Source: an uncultured Collinsella sp. (GTDB lineage Bacteria > Actinomycetota > Coriobacteriia > Coriobacteriales > Coriobacteriaceae). Taken from it: DNA of 64,000 nt. Numbering within the stretch: position 1 is the first letter of the stretch; each line of letters begins with the position of its first letter. The stretch covers positions 10,427 to 74,426 of the forward strand of contig CATYVH010000006.1 in the NCBI GenBank assembly GCA_958413765.1, given 5' to 3'. The notes below the pieces were generated by a model. The model was not told the origin of the DNA and made no database searches. It was given only the letters and a program-made list of their open reading frames with translations. Positions 50,806 through 58,358 of the stretch are shown here, piece by piece. The translations under genes were made by a program, and so were the position numbers.

Positions 50806-50945
50806 TATGCTGACCTGCGCGACCGGATGAGTGGTCGGTTCGTGTCCGTTGACGGTAAAGACGTTATCAAGACTCGATAAACCCCGTCGCGCGGTTACAA
50901 TGCAACAAGGCATCTATATGGCATTCGATATAAAGGAGAAGGGTA

Positions 50946-51932
50946 ATGCCGATTAATGATCCCGAGAAGTCGGAGAATATGCGCAAGTCCATCCGCGTGT
51001 ATTCCGGTTCCTCCAACCGTCCCCTCGCTCAGAAGATCGCTGAGTACCTTGGGGTCGAGCTTTCGGGCCTTACGCTAAAGCAGTTCGCCAATGGTGAGAT
51101 TTACGCCCGCTACGACGAGACCGTCCGCGGCGCCGACGTCTTCCTGATTCAGTCCGTGGCCGGCGGCAACGTCAACGACATGCTCATGGAGCTGCTCATC
51201 GCCACCGACGCTGCCAAGCGCGCATCCGCCCGCTCCATCACCGCCGTTATCACCCACTACGGCTATGCCCGCCAGGACCGCAAGGCCGGCCCGCGCGAGC
51301 CCATCACCGCCCGCCTCGTCGCCAACCTGCTCGAGCGTGCCGGCGTCAACCGCATCATCACCCTCGACCTGCACCAGGGCCAGATCCAGGGCTTCTTCGA
51401 TATCCCGGTTAACCACCTGTCCGCACTGCCGCTATTTGGCCAGTACTACAACGACATGCACTTCGACACCGACAACCTGGTTGTCGTCTCCCCCGACGTG
51501 GGTCGCGCCAAGGCCGCCAAGAAGCTGTCCGACATGCTCGGCTGCGACCTGGCCATCGCCCACAAGGGCCGTCCGCGCCACAACGCCGCCGAGGTCATGG
51601 GCATCATCGGTGACATCAAGGGCAAGACCTGCATCATCAACGACGACATGATCGACACCGCTGGCACCCTGTGCGCCAACGTCAAGGAGCTCAAGGCTAT
51701 GGGCGCCGGCGACATCTACGTCTGCGCCACCCACGGCATCTTCTCCGGTCCGGCCATCGAGCGCCTGAACGATGCCCCCATCGTCGAGTGCGTCGTCACC
51801 GACGCCATCCCCGTCGAGGTCGGCGGCAAGATCAAGACCATCTCGGTCGCCGAGGAGTTCGCTCAGGCCATCTCCGCCGTTTACCACGAGGAGCCCGTCT
51901 CCACGCTCGTCGGCGGCGACTTCGCGCTGTAG
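50946..51932 (+). CDS. prs: Ribose-phosphate pyrophosphokinase
   Basis: 328 residues; AAAGGAGAAGG site before the ATG. The flexible loop, the ITHYGYARQDRKAGPREPIT segment, LDLHQGQIQGFFDIPVNHL and the PRPP-binding IINDDMIDTAGTL are all intact, and length is standard for class I PRPP synthetases. It makes phosphoribosyl pyrophosphate for purine, pyrimidine, NAD, His and Trp synthesis. A separate transcription unit, it lies between the glmU terminator and its own at 51967. Confidence 0.97.
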   Translation: MPINDPEKSENMRKSIRVYSGSSNRPLAQKIAEYLGVELSGLTLKQFANGEIYARYDETVRGADVFLIQSVAGGNVNDMLMELLIATDAAKRASARSITAVITHYGYARQDRKAGPREPITARLVANLLERAGVNRIITLDLHQGQIQGFFDIPVNHLSALPLFGQYYNDMHFDTDNLVVVSPDVGRAKAAKKLSDMLGCDLAIAHKGRPRHNAAEVMGIIGDIKGKTCIINDDMIDTAGTLCANVKELKAMGAGDIYVCATHGIFSGPAIERLNDAPIVECVVTDAIPVEVGGKIKTISVAEEFAQAISAVYHEEPVSTLVGGDFAL

Positions 51933-51966
51933 TCCAACGCGTATCGCATCATCTTTGATGTTTTTA

Positions 51967-51999
51967 AAGGGTCGGAAGCTCGCTTCCGACCCTTTTTCT
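51967..51999 (+). terminator. Terminator after prs
   Basis: AAGGGTCGGAAGC TCGC TTCCGACCCTTTTTCT: perfect stem and T tract. Confidence 0.95.
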
Positions 52000-52018
52000 A
52001 TTCCTCGCCAATCCGCCC

Positions 52019-52221
52019 TGGACAGTTAGTTCAGATACGTATTTTTTAAAGCTCCAAAGGTCCGTTCGGAGCCTTCTGAGCTCCCCGGCGGATGCCATGC
52101 CGCCCGAAGCTCATCGTTTTCGAGTACAACCGCCGCATATATTATCTTCAAATCGCCCTCGAAGGCCCTTAGAAACACCTCGAACGCCCGCCGCCTTATA
52201 CGTATCTGAACTAACTGTCCA
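52019..52221. mobile_element. MITE-like element A, 203 bp, perfect 24-bp terminal inverted repeats
   Basis: TGGACAGTTAGTTCAGATAC... (52019-52042) is repeated as a perfect reverse complement at 52198-52221. No transposase is encoded; an open frame on the minus strand across the element (69 codons) is probably fortuitous. A matching element of 204 bp lies at 53546-53749 and the two flank the nuclease-like gene. The 163 bp between this element and that gene show nothing recognisable. Confidence 0.9.
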
Positions 52222-52384
52222 GTAGCCATCGTCAACCTTCTCGGCAGAGCTCAATTTCCTGCAATCCCCTCAACCGATTCCACCGATTTCCTAACACCCG
52301 GCCGTTCATGGCGCCCAGCACCCCGCTGAGCGAAAAGAACGGTATGGCGGTCGCATTCTGCCGCCAACTTAGTACGTTATAGCT

Positions 52385-53512
52385 ATGACGACCGTGATTT
52401 CACATTTCTCCGCCCTCCGCGCAATTCGTCGCGCACGACGGGCGTACTCTGCCCTACCCTGGAGCTCCATTGATAGTGAACAGCAAGCACAGGCCTTGGC
52501 TAGCTGCATTCCCAATAATGACGCGATAGACTTTGGCGCACTTTCGATACTCGACGCCTGGAATGAAGATGATTCCGAGCTGCTCGATCTTCTCGTTTCA
52601 AACGAAGGCAACCGACGCCCCGACAAGCGACTTCTTCAGCATATTCTCTCCGCTCCGCTTCCTGAAGGTGCAATTATGCACGTCGAGGCCGACATCTACG
52701 CAACGTCTCCTGCCATGACAGCCATGCTTTGTTCTAAAAATGAATCAGTCGCCAAAACCTTGATGCTTCTCATGGAACTGGTCGGAACTTACTCCCTTCC
52801 TCCCGGGGCAACATACCCCATTGCCCATGACGACATCTGGCCCAAGGGCGATGGCTACGAAGCGACGGGCGATCTTGATTGCCTGGGCAACCAGTCAGCG
52901 GCCGAACAACAGAACGAAACCCGCTATGAACAGGCGCACTACAAATGCGAGCCCGCCACGACCATCGAAGAGCTCGAGGCGGTCGCACGGTTCGCCAAAA
53001 GTAGCTCATACGCCTCGTTTCGCACGGCAGTCAAACTCGCCCGGGCTGGATCCGCATCCCCAGCCGAATCCCTAATGTTTGCCGTTCTCGGAGCGCCCAT
53101 GCGCTTTGGCGGATTCGGATGTTGCAGCCTGCCCATGGGAGGCCTGCTACTCAACCATCGAATCGACTTCGATACTCTTGCGGCCAACATGTCCTCGGGC
53201 ATCCCCTATGCCATCTGCGACCTATATTGCCCGGCAGCCGGAGTCGACAACGAATACAACGGAATTGGGCATGAGCTTCAAAACGCTCGCATCCACGATG
53301 GCAATCGAAATAATGGCCTCAAGGCCATGGGCATCCACGTCCTGGTTATCAATCGCGACCAAATGAAAGACCTTGTTGCACTCGAAGCCTTCGCCCAAAC
53401 GATGCATCGACTCGCAGGAGTCCGATTCCGGTACCGTATCAAGGGCTATCGCAAGCGTCAGGCCGCTTGGCTCAACGCTCTGCGGGCCGGAACCGGCCTC
53501 GCGCCGGTCTAA
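52385..53512 (+). CDS. Putative PD-(D/E)XK nuclease-like protein between inverted-repeat elements
   Basis: 375 residues. The first ~270 residues are of unknown fold, with a basic N-terminus (LRAIRRARRAYS). The C-terminal ~100 residues look like a VSR/DUF559-type PD-(D/E)XK domain: AICDLYCPAAGVDNEYNGIG then H, with candidate acidic residues D279 and E290, followed by DGNRNNGLKAMGIHVLVINR, the typical R-x3-L-x3-G-x-x-V pattern before the last strand. The lysine of the motif is not obvious (N292), so activity is uncertain. Base composition is clearly lower in GC than the neighbours and no ribosome binding site precedes the ATG. It lies alone between two ~203-bp elements with shared terminal repeats, which suggests a transferred unit. 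Function unknown; a defence-related or DNA-modifying role is speculation. Confidence 0.7.
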   Translation: MTTVISHFSALRAIRRARRAYSALPWSSIDSEQQAQALASCIPNNDAIDFGALSILDAWNEDDSELLDLLVSNEGNRRPDKRLLQHILSAPLPEGAIMHVEADIYATSPAMTAMLCSKNESVAKTLMLLMELVGTYSLPPGATYPIAHDDIWPKGDGYEATGDLDCLGNQSAAEQQNETRYEQAHYKCEPATTIEELEAVARFAKSSSYASFRTAVKLARAGSASPAESLMFAVLGAPMRFGGFGCCSLPMGGLLLNHRIDFDTLAANMSSGIPYAICDLYCPAAGVDNEYNGIGHELQNARIHDGNRNNGLKAMGIHVLVINRDQMKDLVALEAFAQTMHRLAGVRFRYRIKGYRKRQAAWLNALRAGTGLAPV

Positions 53513-53545
53513 ACGGCGAATCACCCGTGCGCCGTCGAGCAGGGC

Positions 53546-53749
53546 TGGGCAGTTAGTTCAAATACGTATAAATGGACGCATTGAATTAGACTGTTTTGCA
53601 GCTATCTCTATACCATTCGCCCTATTTGAAGGCAGGGTAGACTTCAAAACAGCGCCATATGGACTAACTAAAGCTCCAAAACAACGTATCGGCATTGAAT
53701 TGAGTAATTCGAGTCCTCAGAACTTATACGTATCTGAACTAACTGTCCA
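53546..53749. mobile_element. MITE-like element B, 204 bp
   Basis: TGGGCAGTTAGTTCAAATAC... (53546-53569) pairs with 53726-53749, which is identical to the right end of element A. The left end differs from element A at two positions. Interiors are largely different, although both contain AAAGCTCCAAA. The gap 53513-53863 holds this element and the start region of pth. Confidence 0.88.
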
Positions 53750-53863
53750 CCTCGGATTTTGACGGCCGTCCAAACGCCCCCAAACAACCTCAATTGCCCT
53801 CCATTTGACAGCGGCAACAGGGTCGCTCACCATAGCAGGCGACAAATCAACGAAAGGATGAAC

Positions 53864-54493
53864 ATGGCAGCTGCACAGCCGCTTAAGATTCGCATGGTTG
53901 CCGGACTTGGCAACCCTGGCGATGAGTATGCCGAGACCCGCCACAACGCCGGTTTTAAGGCGATCGACGAGCTGGCCCGTCAGGCCGGCGTCACGTACTG
54001 GAAAAACCAAGCAGGCGCCGAGGTCGCGCTCATCAACATCAACGATGCCGAGGAAGAGAACGGCAAGCGCCAGATTGTACTGGTCAAGCCGCAGTCGTAC
54101 ATGAACACCTCGGGCGGGCCCATCTCCAAGCTCTGCCGCGAGTACAAGATCAAGGCCGAGGAGCTGCTCGTCATCCACGACGAGCTCGATATTCCCGCCG
54201 GCGACGTGCGTGTTAAGGTGGGCGGAGGCCATGCCGGTCACAACGGCCTGCGCTCCATCATCGACAAGATGGGCAGCCGCGACTTTAGCCGTATCCGCAC
54301 CGGCATCGGCAACCCTCCCGGCAAGATGGCCGTGGCAGACTACGTGCTCAAGCAGCTGCGCGCCCGCGAAGCCGAGGATTTCCAGGACACCTGCGCCCGC
54401 GCCGCAGATGCCGCCGGTCTGGCCATCGTCCACGGCGTAATCTACGCCCGCGATCACGTAAACGGCGCCGCTTCCGCCAACGGCAAGCACTAA
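53864..54493 (+). CDS. pth: Peptidyl-tRNA hydrolase
   Basis: 209 residues from the ATG at 53864 (AAAGG upstream); an ATG 6 bp earlier is possible. Family motifs are complete: VAGLGNPGDEYAETRHNAGF with the catalytic histidine, KPQSYMNTSGGPI, IHDELDIPAGDVRVK and GGHAGHNGLRSI. It releases tRNA from prematurely terminated peptidyl-tRNA. The C-terminal ~20 residues (HVNGAASANGKH) are variable. Confidence 0.96.
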   Translation: MAAAQPLKIRMVAGLGNPGDEYAETRHNAGFKAIDELARQAGVTYWKNQAGAEVALININDAEEENGKRQIVLVKPQSYMNTSGGPISKLCREYKIKAEELLVIHDELDIPAGDVRVKVGGGHAGHNGLRSIIDKMGSRDFSRIRTGIGNPPGKMAVADYVLKQLRAREAEDFQDTCARAADAAGLAIVHGVIYARDHVNGAASANGKH

Positions 54494-54512
54494 AACCTAC
54501 CATTTAGAGATG

Positions 54513-54672
54513 TTTATTTTGGCAGGTTTCATCTGCGGAAACGCCGCGGCGGCTGCGTCGCAATAAACCCTGTGCCGCTATACATATGCAACGCTCCAAA
54601 GGGGGCCGGCCTCACCGAAGCGCGAGGCCGGCCCCCTTTGCCGTTTTGCCTGATAAAACCTGCCAAAATAAA
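54513..54672. repeat. 160-bp intergenic element with outer inverted repeat and inner GC hairpin
   Basis: TTTATTTTGGCAGGTTT (54513-54529) is perfectly complementary to 54656-54672. Inside, AAAGGGGGCCGGCCTC ... GAGGCCGGCCCCCTTTG (54598-54640) is a strong terminator-like hairpin that probably ends the pth transcript. The layout (outer TIR, inner terminator) is like the five long-hairpin elements but the sequences are unrelated. Confidence 0.88.
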
Positions 54673-54754
54673 CCTCTCCCCCTTTGGCAGGTCGAAGTGG
54701 ATAAACCCTGCTCCCAACCGCCGAAGACACACGTAAGTGACATGTCCATGAGGG

Positions 54755-54760
54755 TATAAT
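54755..54760 (+). promoter_or_regulatory. Consensus -10 box (TATAAT) upstream of nfnA
   Basis: A perfect TATAAT lies 106 bp before the nfnA start. No -35 hexamer stands at 16-18 bp, so the promoter may need an activator or the TATAAT may be coincidental. Confidence 0.4.
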
Positions 54761-54865
54761 TTGCACCGTATGTCTGCACAACGCCTGTGCGCGTACGGTT
54801 TTATTCGGGCTACCGTCCATTTCCGTGGAGGCACGGTTCGGCGGCCCTAACAAGAGAGGGGTTCT

Positions 54866-55705
54866 ATGTATAAGATCCTGGAGAAGACGCAGTTCTCGGA
54901 GAAGGTGTTCAAGTTCCGCATCGAGGCGCCCGCAATCGCCAAGCATGCGCACGCTGGACAGTTCCTCATGGTCCGCGCCAACGAGACGGGCGAGCGCGTC
55001 CCGTTTACCCTGGCCGGCTGGAACGGTGACGAGGGCTGGGTCGAGTTCATCTTCATGGTGATCGGCAAGACCACCGAGATGCTGTCCACTTACGAAGCCG
55101 GCGAGTCGCTGCGCGACGTCGTGGGCCCGCTGGGCGTTCCCACCGAGATGGCCGAGGGCCCCTGCGCCGTCATTGGCGGCGGCGTCGGCCTGGCAATTGC
55201 CTTCCCGGTCGCCAAGCACCTGGTCGAGACCGGTCACGAGGTGCACGCCATCATGGGCGCCCGCACCAAGGACCTCCTGCTCATGGAGGACCAGTTCCGC
55301 GAGCTCCTCGACGAGGACCACATCCACATCACCACTGACGACGGCTCCTACGGCGAGCAGGGCGTTGTCACCGCTCCGCTGGAGCGCCTGCTGCAGGACA
55401 AGGCCGTGAGCCAGGTCTTCTGCGTCGGCCCCGTTCCGATGATGAAGTTCTCGACCCTCACCGCCCAGAAGTACGACACCCCCATCACCGCGTCGCTCAA
55501 CCCCATCATGGTTGACGGCACCGGCATGTGCGGCTGCTGCCGCGTCGAGGTGGGCGGCGTGACCAAGTTCGCTTGCGTCGACGGTCCCGACTTCGATGCC
55601 ACCCTGGTCGACTGGGATGACCTTCGTGCCCGCCAGGCCGCTTACCGTTCCGAAGAGGGCGAGTCCCTCAAGGCCTATGAGGAAAAGAGCTGCGCATGCC
55701 ACTAG
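54866..55705 (+). CDS. nfnA: NADH-dependent ferredoxin:NADP+ oxidoreductase subunit A
   Basis: 279 residues; AGAGAGGGG site before the ATG. It is a ferredoxin-reductase-type FAD/NAD-binding protein: FAD loop VPFTLAGWNGDEGW, NAD domain AVIGGGVGLAIAFPVAKHL and the [2Fe-2S] cysteines in MCGCCRVEVGG and FACVDGPDF. The same architecture occurs in SudB and PyrK-like proteins, but the 10-bp overlap with an NfnB/GltD-type gene makes NfnA the best call. NfnAB couples NADH- and ferredoxin-dependent NADP+ reduction by flavin-based electron bifurcation in the cytoplasm. Older annotations call the pair sulfide dehydrogenase or glutamate synthase. Confidence 0.9.
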   Translation: MYKILEKTQFSEKVFKFRIEAPAIAKHAHAGQFLMVRANETGERVPFTLAGWNGDEGWVEFIFMVIGKTTEMLSTYEAGESLRDVVGPLGVPTEMAEGPCAVIGGGVGLAIAFPVAKHLVETGHEVHAIMGARTKDLLLMEDQFRELLDEDHIHITTDDGSYGEQGVVTAPLERLLQDKAVSQVFCVGPVPMMKFSTLTAQKYDTPITASLNPIMVDGTGMCGCCRVEVGGVTKFACVDGPDFDATLVDWDDLRARQAAYRSEEGESLKAYEEKSCACH

Positions 55706-57105
55706 TTAACGGTCGTTTCGTTGCCGATATGAAGTCGCCCCGCACCCCCGATAACGAGGAGCCGGCTGCCGAGCGCGCCTGCGACTTCCGCCCCGTCGAC
55801 AAGGGCTTCACCGAAGAGATGGCGCTGGCCGAGGCCGAGCGCTGCCTCAACTGCAAGAAGCCGTTCTGTGTTGAGGGCTGCCCCGTCAACATCAACATCC
55901 CCCGCTTTATCGAGCAGATCCGCGCGAAGGACTTCGGCGGCGCTCTCGATACCATCCGCGAGGACTCCATGCTTCCCGCCATCTGCGGCCGTGTCTGCCC
56001 GCAGGAGAACCAGTGCGAGGGCAAGTGCATCCGTGGCAAGAAGTCCGAGCCCGTGGCCATCGGCCAGCTCGAGCGCTTCCTGGGTGACCGCCCCGAGCTC
56101 GCCTCCACGCCCAAGATGGCCCCCAAGAACGGCAAGAAGGTCGCCGTCGTGGGCTCTGGCCCGTCCGGCATCACCTGCGCCGGCGAGCTCGCCCGTAACG
56201 GCTTTGACGTCACCGTCTTTGAGGCCTTCTTTACCGGCGGCGGCGTGCTGGTCTACGGCATCCCCGAGTTCCGTCTGCCCAAGGCGGTCGTCAAGCGCGA
56301 GATTGACGGCCTGGAGGACATGGGCGTCAAGTTTGAGTACAACTCCGTCGTGGGCAACATGGCCACGGCCGAGGAGCTGTTCGAGCAGGGCTTCGACGCC
56401 ATCTACGTGGCGACCGGCGCTGGCCTGCCCAAGTTCCTCAACGTCCCCGGCGAGAACCTGCCCAACGTCTTCTTCGCCAACGAGTACCTCACCCGCGTGA
56501 ACCTGATGAAGGCCAACAAGTTCCCCGAGTACGACACCCCCACCAAGCACGGCAAGAACGTCGTCGTCTTTGGTGGCGGCAACGTGGCTATGGACGCCGT
56601 CCGTACCGCCAAGCGCCTGGGCGCCGAGCACGCCATCATCGCCTACCGTCGTACCGAGGACGAGATGCCCTGCCGTCGCGCCGAGCTGCACCATGCTAAG
56701 GCCGAGGGCGTCGAGGTTCTGCCGCTCGTCTCCCCGCTCGAGTTTGTCGCTGGCGAGGACGGCTCCGTGTGCGCCGTCAAGGTCCAGAAGATGGAGCTCG
56801 GCGAGCCCGACGAGTCCGGCCGCCGTCGCCCGGTGCCCATCGAGGGCGCCATCGAGGAGATTCCCTGCGACGTCGCGATCTCGGCTATCGGCACCAACGC
56901 CAACCCCTTCGCAAAGAAGATCGGCGGCAAGATGGAGCTCAACAAGTGGGGCTACATCGTTGCCGACGAGGAGACCGGCCAGACCACCGATCCCCGCATC
57001 TGGGCCGGCGGCGACATCGTCACCGGTGCCGCTACGGTCATTCTGGCGATGGGCGCCGGCAAGAAGGCCGCCGCTTCCATCACCAAGAGCCTGCTGGGCG
57101 AGTAA
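55696..57105 (+). CDS. nfnB: NADH-dependent ferredoxin:NADP+ oxidoreductase subunit B (GltD-like)
   Basis: 469 residues. The N-terminal Fe-S domain has two cysteine sets: ERCLNCKKPFCVEGCPVNIN and AICGRVCPQENQCEGKCIRG. FAD binding is shown by VAVVGSGPSGITCAGELARN, and the NADP(H)-binding Rossmann fold by VVVFGGGNVAMDAVRTAKR; GGDIVTGAATVILAMGAGKK closes the FAD site. No large glutamate-synthase subunit accompanies it, which argues for NfnB rather than GltD. It overlaps nfnA by 10 bp and is followed by a terminator at 57134. Confidence 0.93.
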   Translation: MPLVNGRFVADMKSPRTPDNEEPAAERACDFRPVDKGFTEEMALAEAERCLNCKKPFCVEGCPVNINIPRFIEQIRAKDFGGALDTIREDSMLPAICGRVCPQENQCEGKCIRGKKSEPVAIGQLERFLGDRPELASTPKMAPKNGKKVAVVGSGPSGITCAGELARNGFDVTVFEAFFTGGGVLVYGIPEFRLPKAVVKREIDGLEDMGVKFEYNSVVGNMATAEELFEQGFDAIYVATGAGLPKFLNVPGENLPNVFFANEYLTRVNLMKANKFPEYDTPTKHGKNVVVFGGGNVAMDAVRTAKRLGAEHAIIAYRRTEDEMPCRRAELHHAKAEGVEVLPLVSPLEFVAGEDGSVCAVKVQKMELGEPDESGRRRPVPIEGAIEEIPCDVAISAIGTNANPFAKKIGGKMELNKWGYIVADEETGQTTDPRIWAGGDIVTGAATVILAMGAGKKAAASITKSLLGE

Positions 57106-57133
57106 TCACCTGCAGTGCTAGCCATCAAACGGC

Positions 57134-57172
57134 AAAGTCCCCGTCGAGCACACGCCCGGCGGGGACTTTTTT
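57134..57172 (+). terminator. Terminator after nfnB
   Basis: AAAGTCCCCGTCG ... GGCGGGGACTTTTTT: strong stem and T tract, 28 bp after the nfnB stop. Confidence 0.94.
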
Positions 57173-57182
57173 ATGCCGGCCG

Positions 57183-57226
57183 CCCAAACCACCACGATGG
57201 GGCAGGCACCTTTGTGGTGGTTTGGG
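57183..57226. repeat. Palindrome of the CCACCAC...GTGGTGG type
   Basis: CCCAAACCACCAC ... GTGGTGGTTTGGG with an internal GGCAGGCACCTTT. Related to 57517-57558; both lie just outside the three-hairpin array at 57245-57460. Confidence 0.85.
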
Positions 57227-57244
57227 ACTTGCCCGGTCGTTTTG

Positions 57245-57460
57245 TCTCAATCTGTAACAGCTGGAGTCCGTTGAGCCCTGCAGTTGTTACAGATTGAGAT
57301 ATTGTGCCGGCCGGCCACGCTGCATCTCAATCTGTAACAGTTAGAGACCAAATATGCCGCCTGGTGTTACAGATCAAGACGTTGGGCTGACGGCCGAACG
57401 GTTCATCTCAATCTGTAACAGTTAGAGCCATTTTCGCTGGCTTGGTGTTACAGATCGAGA
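57245..57460. repeat. Array of three 55-bp hairpins (CTCAATCTGTAACA family), locus 2
   Basis: Hairpins at 57245-57299, 57325-57379 and 57406-57460 are each 55 bp, with starts 80 and 81 bp apart, exactly as at 39577-39792. Each begins TCTCAATCTGTAACAG and ends TGTTACAGATYRAGA. Loop and spacer sequences differ from those at the first locus. No gene is seen in 57106-57564. Confidence 0.94.
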
Positions 57461-57516
57461 CTATGCAAAAGCCGAGGATAGGCACTGCCGCCAAGGCCTT
57501 CCCCTCAGCCTAAAAC

Positions 57517-57558
57517 AAAAACCACCACAAAGGTGCCTGTCCCCTTTGTGGTGGTTTT
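57517..57558 (-). terminator. Terminator-like palindrome after the cytidylate-kinase-like gene
   Basis: AAAACCACCACAAAGG ... CCTTTGTGGTGGTTTT is a 16-bp perfect stem, 6 bp after the minus-strand stop at 57565; on the minus strand it ends GTGGTGGTTTTTGTTTTA. It is also a copy of the intergenic repeat at 57183. Confidence 0.85.
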
Positions 57559-57564
57559 GGTCGG

Positions 57565-58188
57565 CTAGCCTTCGAGCTGCGCCACTTTATAGCGGTAGGC
57601 TGCGGCGATGACGTCTTTACAGCCCTCGCGGCCCAACTTGGCGCGGTTGACGACGATGTCCTTGCCGCTCGTCATCTTCCACTTTCCGGCGCTGTAGCGC
57701 TTGTAGAACGCCTCGCGCGCCTTCTGCTGCTGCTTGACCAGCTTGGCGCCCTTCTTTTTGTTAAGGCCGCGCTTCTTGCGCACGATCTCGACGCGGTCCT
57801 CAAAGGGTGCGGTCACCAACACGGCAATGTGGTTGGGGTTGTTGTGAAGCAGATAATCGGACAGGCGGCCTTCGATAATGCAACTCTCGGTCTCGCCCAG
57901 GTCCAAAATCACCTGGCTCATCTTTTGGAACAACTTGTCCGAGTACGAGCGCGCGTCGTAGCGGTCGGGCAGAAACGCCATGTTCTCCACAGCCAGACGC
58001 TCGTCGTAGGCGGCCATCTTATCGAGCGACTCGCCCGCACGCAGCGACGCGCGCACCAGCAGCTCGTTGTCGTACAGAGGAATCCCCAACTCGTTGGCGA
58101 GGATGCGTCCGATCTCGTGGCCCTCGGCACCAAAGTCGCGCGCGATGGTAATGACCACAGGACTCTTCTTGTTCTCCAGATCGCTCAT
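57565..58188 (-). CDS. Cytidylate kinase-like family protein
   Basis: 207 residues. The P-loop region is VVITIARDFGAEGHEIGRIL, the form seen in the Cytidylate_kin2 family (a glycine-rich loop without a full GKS/T). It is followed by LAVENMAFLPDRYDARSYSD, IIEGRLSDYLLHNNPNHIAV and a lid-like basic helix (RKKRGLNKKKGAKLVKQQQK). True CMP kinase (Cmk) differs, and the phosphate acceptor of this family is not established. It is followed by the terminator-like palindrome at 57517 and preceded by a 170-bp gap before an amino acid transporter operon. Confidence 0.88.
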   Translation of the reverse strand: MSDLENKKSPVVITIARDFGAEGHEIGRILANELGIPLYDNELLVRASLRAGESLDKMAAYDERLAVENMAFLPDRYDARSYSDKLFQKMSQVILDLGETESCIIEGRLSDYLLHNNPNHIAVLVTAPFEDRVEIVRKKRGLNKKKGAKLVKQQQKAREAFYKRYSAGKWKMTSGKDIVVNRAKLGREGCKDVIAAAYRYKVAQLEG

Positions 58189-58358
58189 CGCGATTCCTTT
58201 CTAACAAATGAGAAAAGGCAATTCCTGATTCCCATTTTGTCACTTACGACCGTCCTGGTTTCCCAAGTGCGGCAGATTGCCCCGAAAGAGGAGCGCCGCG
58301 TACTAAATGTACGCAAGCGACGATTGAGGGGCAAGGTGCCGTGCTTGGGGAAGCAGGA

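Noticed and set aside
52026..52235. Small gene inside the 203-bp inverted-repeat element
   Set aside because: Its first residues (GQLVQIRI) are simply the translated terminal repeat; the other element gives a different continuation, and there is no ribosome binding site.
55696..57105. Small subunit of glutamate synthase (gltD)
   Set aside because: The sequence is GltD-like, but there is no large subunit gene and it overlaps an NfnA-type gene, so NfnB is the better call.
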